Shown here one piece after another: positions 43,724 through 50,546 of a stretch of 64,000 nt of DNA; positions within the stretch are counted from its first letter, which is position 1, and each line of letters starts with the position of its first letter. A model generated the notes under the pieces. That model did no database searches. It saw nothing but the letters and a program-made list of their open reading frames with translations, and had not been told where the DNA came from. Origin of the DNA: Desulfopila sp. IMCC35008 (GTDB lineage Bacteria; Desulfobacterota; Desulfobulbia; Desulfobulbales; Desulfocapsaceae); NCBI RefSeq assembly GCF_010646885.2, contig NZ_CP050700.1, positions 124,001 to 188,000 on the forward strand, given 5' to 3'. The position numbers were made by a program, and so were the translations under genes.

Positions 43724-44878
43724 CTAGCGTTGTGTTTGCCAGGTAACAATGTTTTCACCCTTTATGACTTTGAACATGCTTATGAGTGATGCTGCATTGA
43801 CGATACAAAAATAGAGGGGCAGGTAAAAAATCATCATATGTATACCTTTTTTCTCCAGGAAATATCCTATTAAGGCGAAGGCATAAAAAAGCAATTGTCC
43901 TGCAAAAAACAAAGTATAGAATGGGGAAGTAAATAACAAGCTCGCATTTGCCCCCAGAGCGATAAGACAAAAAACAGGCACAAGCCAGCGCATTACCTTG
44001 TGGGAGATAAGTTGCAATGCGACGAAAGGGTAGCGAAACGGGTTGTACAAATTGCGAGCAAAGAGCATGCCTGTCATCCCTCTGACAATAACTCTGATCC
44101 TCATTTTGAACTCGTCTGCTGTTTTTCCAGCCGTTTCTTCCAGGGCCAGTGCCTCAGGTTCAAAAACGATTCTGTAACCTTTCTGGAGAATCATTAAGGG
44201 CTCCACCAGATCACTTATAATAGTAGCCGGTAAATCCACATATAGGTTTTTCCTAAGTGAATAAATACAACCACAACAACCAGTGATGGTGCGTATTTTG
44301 GTCTGTCGACTTTTTATGAAATTTTCAAGTTTCCAGAAAATGATTGTTGCAAGGCCCACCGAGGCTCCTTTCTTCTCCTCGTAGGTGTACATGCCGCTTA
44401 CGGCTCCGACCTTTGGATCTGCATAATTGCGAACAAATGCACGAATCACATCCTTCTCATACATAGAGGCCGCATCGGAGAAAATTAGAATATCTCCACT
44501 ACATATTTTAACCGCGCTGTTCTGGGTCTGTGTTTTTCCTACACGTCCCTCAACTCTATGCAAAACGACTTTGACCCCAGCTTCATTTGCCTGATAGCTT
44601 CTTACAATATCGTCGGTGGCATCGGTGGAGCCATCTGAGGCAACGACAATTTCAAATTTGTCATTTGGATAATCAAGTGCCAGAGAATTGTCCAGTTTAA
44701 GGGCAATATCTTTCTCTTCGTTATAAGCAGTGATCAATAAAGTCACGGACGGCTCAATGTCACTTTTATCCACTTTTGAATTAACAATAAAAGACAATAA
44801 GGTTATCAATATCGGGTAACCGACATAGGCATAAAAAATGAAGGTCAAGGCAGACCAAAAAAGAATTTCACTCAGCAT
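43724..44878 (-). CDS. Glycosyltransferase family 2, processive type
   Basis: GT-A enzyme, 384 residues, with an N-terminal membrane segment. The nucleotide-sugar site is VTLLITAYNEEKDI, then VVASDGSTDATDD with the Asp of the DxD region SDAASM, and three or four membrane helices lie at the C-terminus, as in processive glycan synthases. It ends 13 nt from the formyltransferase gene on the same strand. It could polymerise a sugar chain itself, or transfer one sugar. Confidence 0.92.
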   Translation of the reverse strand: MLSEILFWSALTFIFYAYVGYPILITLLSFIVNSKVDKSDIEPSVTLLITAYNEEKDIALKLDNSLALDYPNDKFEIVVASDGSTDATDDIVRSYQANEAGVKVVLHRVEGRVGKTQTQNSAVKICSGDILIFSDAASMYEKDVIRAFVRNYADPKVGAVSGMYTYEEKKGASVGLATIIFWKLENFIKSRQTKIRTITGCCGCIYSLRKNLYVDLPATIISDLVEPLMILQKGYRIVFEPEALALEETAGKTADEFKMRIRVIVRGMTGMLFARNLYNPFRYPFVALQLISHKVMRWLVPVFCLIALGANASLLFTSPFYTLFFAGQLLFYAFALIGYFLEKKGIHMMIFYLPLYFCIVNAASLISMFKVIKGENIVTWQTQR

Positions 44879-44880
44879 GG

Positions 44881-45993
44881 TTATTGTGCTCTCCCTAATA
44901 CTGTTTGATAAATGTTTTTATACTCTTGGGTCATTCTAACTGATGAAAAGCTTTCTTTTACTCTTGCGTAACCGTTAACCCCCATGGATTTTCTGGTTTC
45001 TTGATCCAATGCAAGCTTTAACAGGTTTCGTTCCAATTCTTTCTCATCACCCGGAGGGACCATCAGGCCCGTGTCGTTTTCTTTTATGACGAATGGAATT
45101 TGACCAACGTTTGTTGCCACTACCGGTAGCCGTGAGGACATGGCCTCGAGCAATACCATGGGCAATCCCTCGGTAAGTGAAGGCAGTACGAAAATATCCA
45201 TAGCCTGATATAATTCGGGTATATCGTTTCTGAGTCCCGTAAAAATAATTGACTGATCAGAAAATTCAGCCTGCAGCTCATCCTTCAATTGGCCGCTACC
45301 AATGATCAGCAATGTTGTTTCGGGAAGTTGCTTTTTCAGGGCCTTAAAAACCCGTAACAAGTGGATGTGGCCTTTTTCTTTTGATATCCGCCCAACCGTT
45401 CCTATCACTACATGGTGGTCAGGAATAGCAAGGTCTTTCCTTAACAGCAAGGACGCATCAATATTGTTGAATCGCTCCAGATCTATCCCGTTTTTGATTA
45501 TACTTACTTTCCTTGGAGGGATATTGTTGCGGCTGAGCGTGTTTTGCACTTCATCAGAGACAGCGACAATATGTGCAAATCTTTTCAGAAAAATTCTGTC
45601 TAATACTGAATAGACTTTCATCTTGGGACTCTGTTCAATCCAGTTATGGCATGTCGCGATTAAGCCAACTCTTAAACCAAAAGTTGAGAAAAAAGAGTAC
45701 AGGTTAGATTTATATCCATGAGAATGTATGATATCAATGTTCGAATCCTTAATATATTGCCTAAGATTAAGTATGGTCTTGAGATCAATTTTTCTTGAAC
45801 AAGGAAAACAAACGGACGTTATCCCCCTTTTGCTGCATTCAGAGGCAACTTCTACATGAGGTGAGCCAAGATTTTCAATTATACCCGCTATAACCTCACA
45901 CGAACTATCTTTGTGTAATTCGTTCGCCAGTTGCACCAGAACATTTTCTGCACCAAAGTACCCCAGACTGCTAATAAGTTGCAAAATCTTCAT
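44881..45993 (-). CDS. Glycosyltransferase, group 1 (GT4)
   Basis: GT-B enzyme of about 370 residues starting MKILQLISSLGYFGAENVLVQLA. Donor-site motifs are VIGTVGRISKEKGHIHLLR, TGLRNDIPELYQAMDIFVLPS and EGLPMVLLEAMSSRLPVVATNVGQIPFVI, the E-x7-E pattern. I prefer the ATG at 45993 over a TTG at 46011. It ends 3 nt before the GT2 gene, so the two are tightly coupled. One sugar step of the repeat unit is implied. Confidence 0.92.
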   Translation of the reverse strand: MKILQLISSLGYFGAENVLVQLANELHKDSSCEVIAGIIENLGSPHVEVASECSKRGITSVCFPCSRKIDLKTILNLRQYIKDSNIDIIHSHGYKSNLYSFFSTFGLRVGLIATCHNWIEQSPKMKVYSVLDRIFLKRFAHIVAVSDEVQNTLSRNNIPPRKVSIIKNGIDLERFNNIDASLLLRKDLAIPDHHVVIGTVGRISKEKGHIHLLRVFKALKKQLPETTLLIIGSGQLKDELQAEFSDQSIIFTGLRNDIPELYQAMDIFVLPSLTEGLPMVLLEAMSSRLPVVATNVGQIPFVIKENDTGLMVPPGDEKELERNLLKLALDQETRKSMGVNGYARVKESFSSVRMTQEYKNIYQTVLGRAQ

Positions 45994-46019
45994 TTTCTTA
46001 ATGGGCGGCAATTAACTGT

Positions 46020-46679
46020 TCATCGTTGATGTAAATCAAAAACCTGGGTAAGGTGTTTCCTGAGCATAGTAAGATTACGATATTTAGTCTTTTGAATAAT
46101 CGATGGAGGGCATATTCCTTCATATTCGAAATCTGCGAAATAACCCGGAGGTTTTTGATGTTTCCAGATCTCGACAGCTTTCCTTTTGTAATCACTGAGA
46201 GAGGAAACCGTTCTTGCGGGTACTCCGGCAACGATTGAATTTTCCGGTACATTTTTGGTTACAACTGATCCCGCCCCCACAATGGCATTCGGGCCGATCG
46301 ATACATTGCCCAGGATAATGGAATTGATACCAATAAAGCAGTTGTCATGGATTGTAATCGTACCAAACTTTTGTATGTCAGGAATTTCTTCCGAAAAGAC
46401 CCAGACGCCTCCGTCGTGGGTTAAAAAATGGACGTTGTTGGCAATAGTACAATGATTCTTGATAGTAACTAGATAGGGTTCAGGTCCCAATGAACGGATT
46501 TCCAGTCGATTGTTGTTTCCTATATATGCCCCTTGTCTCCTGAAGTATTCAGCAATTGTGAAGTCATCATACCGACTCATTTCATAGCTTCTTTGGATTT
46601 TCTTGAAAATTTTTCTAAGCAGTGAAATCATAGTGATGTACCCCAATGATAATGCGCTCTTGAAAAGTTCATTAAACAC
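46020..46679 (-). CDS. Hexapeptide-repeat acyltransferase (left-handed beta-helix)
   Basis: A 219-residue trimeric-type acetyltransferase. The repeated hexapeptides are visible: GITINDNCFIGINS-like TITIHDNCFIGINSIIL, GNVSIGPNAIVGAGSVVTKNVPENSIVAGVPARTV, ending in the family coda. N-terminal region MISLLRKIFKKI is basic. It probably acetylates a sugar, as in WbbJ- or VatD-type enzymes. An internal Met at 46631 could be the start if the first 16 residues are not translated. It is read with the GT4 gene downstream, 26 nt away. Substrate unknown. Confidence 0.9.
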   Translation of the reverse strand: MFNELFKSALSLGYITMISLLRKIFKKIQRSYEMSRYDDFTIAEYFRRQGAYIGNNNRLEIRSLGPEPYLVTIKNHCTIANNVHFLTHDGGVWVFSEEIPDIQKFGTITIHDNCFIGINSIILGNVSIGPNAIVGAGSVVTKNVPENSIVAGVPARTVSSLSDYKRKAVEIWKHQKPPGYFADFEYEGICPPSIIQKTKYRNLTMLRKHLTQVFDLHQR

Positions 46680-46785
46680 TCAAAGATGGCTTAATAAAAC
46701 TGAGATATACAAGGGTTTGAACTATTACAGGGTAGATCCGTCTTTTAAAAAGAAGGATCTACCCTGGCACTTATATGTACATATT

Positions 46786-47439
46786 TTACAATTTATTATC
46801 AAAGAGTTTGGGGAGTTCATTGTAAATATCATTGGCAAAGCTTTGAAGTTTTTTCTCCGTCAGATTTTCATTAACTGAAACCGTTGTTGATAATCTTATG
46901 AAAGCGTTTCCTTCGTCGAGATCACTCCCGTGCAGGAGTTTTCGCCCCGCAAGAGATAGTTTCATACGAAACAAATCAGCATAAATTTCCGAACGGTCCT
47001 GGTACCAGAAATAGACGAGAATTCTCTCAGGGCCTTTGTCCAGAATAAGCCGGTTTACCGTGACCTCATTGGTGCCTAGGTTGAATTTTACTTTGTCATT
47101 TGAGTCAAGTACCCAACCTTGAGCTGTGAAGCAAACTTGTGGAGCATGCGAAAATTTTGATTTTTCAAGTTTGTTGTAATACCCAACATACAAATTTACA
47201 GGGTATTTCTCGCCAGAATGATAGTAATCAGCAAAAAGAGTGGTGTTTGCTTGAAGAGTATCAATCACGGCAATATCGCTGGGAATTGGTCTCATATTCC
47301 AGCCCGTTACCGGTAAATTCTTAGTAAGATAATTCGTTTCACTATCTATTTTTTTATAGAAAACACCACTGACAGAGGTCAGCAAAGCAACTAAAATGAA
47401 AATAGTCGTTAATATTATTGTTTTTCTGATGTAATACAT
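46786..47439 (-). CDS. EpsI-family protein (exosortase-associated), intact
   Basis: A 217-residue protein with an N-terminal membrane anchor (TIILTTIFILVALLTSVSG) and an extracytoplasmic EpsI/DUF3485 domain. Motifs: VNLYVGYYNK, SHAPQVCFTAQGW and YFWYQDRSEIYADLF. These correspond to the same motifs that are broken by TAA and a frameshift in the copy at 18701-19359. The start at 47439 overlaps the exosortase gene end by 25 nt, as in other exosortase operons. EpsI proteins support exosortase-linked polysaccharide or protein export. Confidence 0.9.
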   Translation of the reverse strand: MYYIRKTIILTTIFILVALLTSVSGVFYKKIDSETNYLTKNLPVTGWNMRPIPSDIAVIDTLQANTTLFADYYHSGEKYPVNLYVGYYNKLEKSKFSHAPQVCFTAQGWVLDSNDKVKFNLGTNEVTVNRLILDKGPERILVYFWYQDRSEIYADLFRMKLSLAGRKLLHGSDLDEGNAFIRLSTTVSVNENLTEKKLQSFANDIYNELPKLFDNKL

Positions 47440-48269
47440 TTTATTGCCTTTGCTGATAAAATTAACAGTACTAAACTAAAACAAAAGAGAGCAATACCAA
47501 GGATTGTATGGCCAGTACCATGGACAAAATTGGTATTTCCTTGCTGAGCAAATAAAGCAATGACAATCACACGAATAAGGTTTGCCAACATGGCAAATGG
47601 AATTGATAAGATAATTAGGACGATCCGATGAGTTGTTTTTGTAAAATACATGCAAGAAACAATAAAAGAGAGGACGATAATGGTTAATATTGATCGTAGT
47701 CCACTGCATGCATTTACAACTTCAAGAGTTACATTAGCTAAATGTAAAATGTTTCCTTCTCTATATACCGGAATATTAAAAAGTTGAAGCACCAGAAACG
47801 ACACTTTAGTGACGCCCAATTGCAGAGGAAGAGTTATCGATGCATATAATCGTGAGGGAATTGGTAACATGAAAATAAGTATGGATAATTCCCAACAAAA
47901 TCTTCTGGTGAAGGAAAAACCGAGCAGGAAAAGTAACCCTCCCCAAATCGTCAAAATAAAAGCAAAATGAGCTAATGTTCTTACTTCCGACAGATATCCG
48001 ATAATATAGAGGAGAATACTCGCGACAACTCCAATAAGTCCGAGCCAGTTCTGGTCATGTTTTTCCCAGTCAATCTGGGGCTTTTGCACTGCGATAAGAT
48101 AAGCCACCATGGGCACGATAAAAAAACCGTGGGAATAGTCTTCGTTATTGCTCCAGATATGGATCAAGGTGGTAATCTCGGGCCAAAAAGCCCAGGCGAA
48201 TGTACAGATGACCAAAGTGGTACCGAGGTATCGTCCAATTTGTTTCGTTGTTTGTTTGTTATATGTCAT
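47415..48269 (-). CDS. Exosortase, intact, PEP-CTERM processing transpeptidase
   Basis: Integral membrane protease/transpeptidase that recognises the PEP-CTERM signal. The 284-residue protein starts MTYNKQTTKQIGRYL and has about eight helices with the N-terminal motif NEDYSHGFFI. The catalytic triad of the family is present: Cys188 in NACSGLRS, Arg233 in ANLIRV, and His250/His254 in HGTGH. The ATG at 48269 gives the standard exosortase N-terminus; a start at 48425 would add an unrelated segment. It is followed by EpsI with overlap. It is the only intact exosortase in the window, so it is the likely processor of the PEP-CTERM protein at 22936. Confidence 0.94.
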   Translation of the reverse strand: MTYNKQTTKQIGRYLGTTLVICTFAWAFWPEITTLIHIWSNNEDYSHGFFIVPMVAYLIAVQKPQIDWEKHDQNWLGLIGVVASILLYIIGYLSEVRTLAHFAFILTIWGGLLFLLGFSFTRRFCWELSILIFMLPIPSRLYASITLPLQLGVTKVSFLVLQLFNIPVYREGNILHLANVTLEVVNACSGLRSILTIIVLSFIVSCMYFTKTTHRIVLIILSIPFAMLANLIRVIVIALFAQQGNTNFVHGTGHTILGIALFCFSLVLLILSAKAIKCITSEKQ

Positions 48270-48511
48270 TGGTAAACCAAAATTAATAAAATAAAAATTA
48301 GGTGCGCTCAGAGAAGCGTTGTTCCATAAAATTTCTGCAGCTTTATTTTTGATTTGCCAAGGTCCACATAACGACAGAAACGAAATGGAAATTGGACATT
48401 CCTCAACCTGGGTTGGCGAGATCAAATATCCAACTCCTTAGGCTTAATGAGTATTTGTAGTGCGAAGTAATATCTAGAATATTGGTATCGTTTTGTCAAC
48501 CCTGACCAAAT

Positions 48512-48570
48512 GATGGTGATAAGTAGTCGCTTTCTCAAGTTCCTCTAAAAAATGGGCCTGTCCGGTCCAT
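48512..48570. repeat. Diverged direct repeat, copy A
   Basis: The stretch GGTGATAAGTAGTCGCTT... recurs as GGTGATAAGTAATCGCTT... at 49473-49531 (copy B). The two lie on opposite sides of the polysaccharide deacetylase gene. Confidence 0.75.
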
Positions 48571-48624
48571 GCTTCACCCTACAACGGTTATTCTAGCCAA
48601 CCAACACCACTAAGGCGACATTTC

Positions 48625-49452
48625 TCAAGTATTCTTATGTAAATTTTTTATAGAAGAGAAGTTAAAATCCTTAAGAAGTCGTTTCAACCTTGATTCAGTT
48701 TTCTCAAGATTATTGTAGTGTCGGAAGCGAGATAATAATCCTGCATTTTTAACTCTTGGCTGGTAAGGATCTACTTCCCATGGATGCAGATAGAACATAA
48801 AAGGCTTTTGATCTTTCCGATGTATTCTTTCAAGCAAAAATTTGGTTAACCAATATGGGAAAAGTCGAAAATACCCTCCTCCGGCAACAGGGATATTTAA
48901 GCCAGTAATTTTCACAGTTGATATGGGATACTCTACAATATTTTTACCAATAATAGGATATTTAAATCTTGGCGCATCAGGAATACCGTAATTGTCATGT
49001 ACGATTGGAAAGATACTTGAATCATACTCGAATCCCAACTCTTCCAGAATATCAAAAGCCCAAATAGATCTGTTAGTTATTGAATAACTGGGGGCGCGAT
49101 ACCCTGATATTTTTTCACCAGTAATTTGCTCTAATATATCTTTAGCTTTGCTTGTATCCTTCAAGAACTCGTCAGGTGTCAAATCATACACTTTTCTGTG
49201 CAAGTAACTATGGCAACCTACCTCATGGCCTCTTTTGATAATCTCCCGAACCAGTGATGGGTATCTTTCAGCAACCCATCCTACAATGAAAAATGTTGCA
49301 AAGACTCCCTGATCGGACAAGCAATCTAGCAATAAATATGTATTCTTTTCTACTCTAGATTCGTGTGAATCCCATTCATTTTGATCAATTGCCCCTTCAA
49401 AAGCTGAAACTTGGAAATGTTCCTCAACATCAATCGTAAGATAATTCTTCAT
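48625..49452 (-). CDS. XrtA-system polysaccharide deacetylase (DUF3473-type)
   Basis: A 275-residue NodB-fold enzyme, the version found in exosortase/polysaccharide loci. It starts MKNYLTIDVEEHFQVSAFEG with the metal Asp in TIDVEEHF, continues GHEVGCHSYLHRKVYDLTP (metal His motif GCHSYLH) and GYRAPSYSI (motif 3), and ends with the DUF3473-like VAGGGYFRLFPYW and LHPWEVDPYQPR. It acts on the polysaccharide, probably N-deacetylation. The start codon lies directly after a 4 x 7-bp tandem repeat. It is separated from the exosortase operon by a gap containing repeat copy A. Confidence 0.92.
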   Translation of the reverse strand: MKNYLTIDVEEHFQVSAFEGAIDQNEWDSHESRVEKNTYLLLDCLSDQGVFATFFIVGWVAERYPSLVREIIKRGHEVGCHSYLHRKVYDLTPDEFLKDTSKAKDILEQITGEKISGYRAPSYSITNRSIWAFDILEELGFEYDSSIFPIVHDNYGIPDAPRFKYPIIGKNIVEYPISTVKITGLNIPVAGGGYFRLFPYWLTKFLLERIHRKDQKPFMFYLHPWEVDPYQPRVKNAGLLSRFRHYNNLEKTESRLKRLLKDFNFSSIKNLHKNT

Positions 49453-49455
49453 GAA

Positions 49456-49483
49456 GGTGATAGGTGATAGGTGATAGGTGATA
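49456..49483. repeat. Four tandem copies of GGTGATA just upstream of a start codon
   Basis: A perfect 7-bp array ending 3 nt before the complement of the deacetylase ATG, i.e. in the translation initiation region on the minus strand (TATCACC x 4). No Shine-Dalgarno is visible in it. Confidence 0.95.
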
Positions 49484-49531
49484 AGTAATCGCTTATTCAG
49501 GCTCCCCTGAAAAATGGTCTTCCAAGCCCAA
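49473..49531. repeat. Diverged direct repeat, copy B
   Basis: Partner of 48512-48570, overlapping the last units of the tandem array. Confidence 0.75.
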
Positions 49532-49685
49532 ACTCTTTGACAACAAACAATTACCCTATCCTATCAATGCCAAGATGACAACATTTTATACCTTCTATGT
49601 CACTGTCAATTGCCACATTTGGTTTGGCGAATGTCAAAAGGAGAATGGCAGATTATCGATGAGGCGTCAACTTCGATGAGGTGAT

Positions 49686-49723
49686 TTGGGAGAGAGGATA
49701 CTTGGGGAGGCGTCATTTGTGTT
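49686..49723. repeat. 36-38-bp direct repeat flanking the HEPN/MNT remnant, left copy
   Basis: Begins TTGGGAGAGAGGATACTTGG and ends CATTTGTGTT. It matches 50441-50476 over its whole length with a few changes and a 2-bp gap. Confidence 0.88.
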
Positions 49724-49784
49724 AAATGTTGTAAGTTCTTACAAGAAAGATAACTTGTTTTCTGGGGTTTATCGACCAGTTTGA

Positions 49785-50045
49785 GCCTATTGCAAGGAGG
49801 AGTTTGAAAAGCGTAATAGGGGCAACCGGATATGCGTATTTGGATCTGTTGCCAGGGGCACTAGTGGATTAAATAGTGATGTTGATGTTGTCTTCGAAAT
49901 GAAGAAACCAGACATGTTGTATTTGGGCCATATCAAACAGGGACTCGAAAACGCCCTGGGTTGTCCTGTTGATGTTATAAATTATCGGGAGGAGATGAAT
50001 AGTTTTTTGTGGGAGAGAATTGCGCAGGAGGCTGTGTATGTATGA
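49785..50045 (+). pseudogene. Truncated MntA-type nucleotidyltransferase (antitoxin) gene
   Basis: The frame reads RICVFGSVARGTSGLNSDVDVVFEM, the GS-x10-DxD motif of minimal nucleotidyltransferases, then LENALGCPVDVINYREEM and stops at 50043-50045. There is no start codon before the first stop upstream (at 49782), so the 5' end is lost. MntA antitoxins inactivate the adjacent HepT toxin by AMP transfer. The following HepT remnant overlaps it (50038). The family label is secure; the gene looks inactive. Confidence 0.85.
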
Positions 50046-50380
50046 TACTGATTTGGTGTGTGAGGTATTGAGTTAGATCTGTGAGGCCGGTCGTCGAGCT
50101 GAGATGAGGGTGGCAAATATTTATTTGTAAGCAGACTTTCTTAGGGATGATGCTGGAATTGATAAGCTCGATTCAATTTGTATGATGCTTGTGGCAATTG
50201 GGGAGAGTTTAAAAAAGATCGGCGATTGACAGGGCAGAAGCTATTGGTTGAGTATCCTTCGGTTGATAGGGTTGGGGCGAAAGGTATGCGGGATGTGATT
50301 AGTCATCAATACTTCGATTTGAATGCGGATATTGTTTTTGATGTATGAAAGGCAAAATTGCCTGGCCTGATGTCTTCGAT
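50038..50380 (+). pseudogene. Broken HepT-type HEPN toxin gene
   Basis: Starts MYDTDLVCEVLS and is interrupted by in-frame TAG at codon 13 and TAA at codon 32. A frameshift follows near 50225-50230. Reading across the breaks gives DDAGIDKLDSICMMLVAIGESLKKI and then GMRDVISHQYFDLNADIVFD, which contains the HEPN R-x4-H-x-Y motif. It is the toxin half of a HEPN/MNT toxin-antitoxin pair, inactivated by several lesions. Confidence 0.87.
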
Positions 50381-50440
50381 TGGTGTGATGCGTATAGTCT
50401 TGGGCTGTAATTCAGTTTTTTCATTCATTTGAAAAGACAA

Positions 50441-50476
50441 TTGGGAGAAGGGATACTTGGGGATGCCATTTGTGTT
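50441..50476. repeat. 36-38-bp direct repeat, right copy
   Basis: TTGGGAGAAGGGATACTTGG through CATTTGTGTT; partner of 49686-49723. The pair brackets the decayed HEPN/MNT module. Confidence 0.88.
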
Positions 50477-50503
50477 TGCTGGATCTTGGTATATGTGTGT
50501 GCC

Positions 50504-50518
50504 CTTAAGCCTGACCCC
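50504..50518. repeat. Half copy of the 24-bp palindrome
   Basis: CTTAAGCCTGACCCC, the right half plus the centre only. It lies just upstream of sat-cysC and is the first palindrome piece after the 33-kb gap. Confidence 0.85.
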
Positions 50519-50546
50519 GGTTTAGGAATAAAGGAAAGGGTATAAC

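Larger units (their letters stand above)
49453..49784. other. Gene-free stretch with tandem and direct repeats
   Basis: About 330 bp without a gene. It holds the 7-bp tandem array (49456-49483), repeat copy B (49473-49531) and the left copy of the 36-38-bp direct repeat (49686-49723). Confidence 0.6.
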
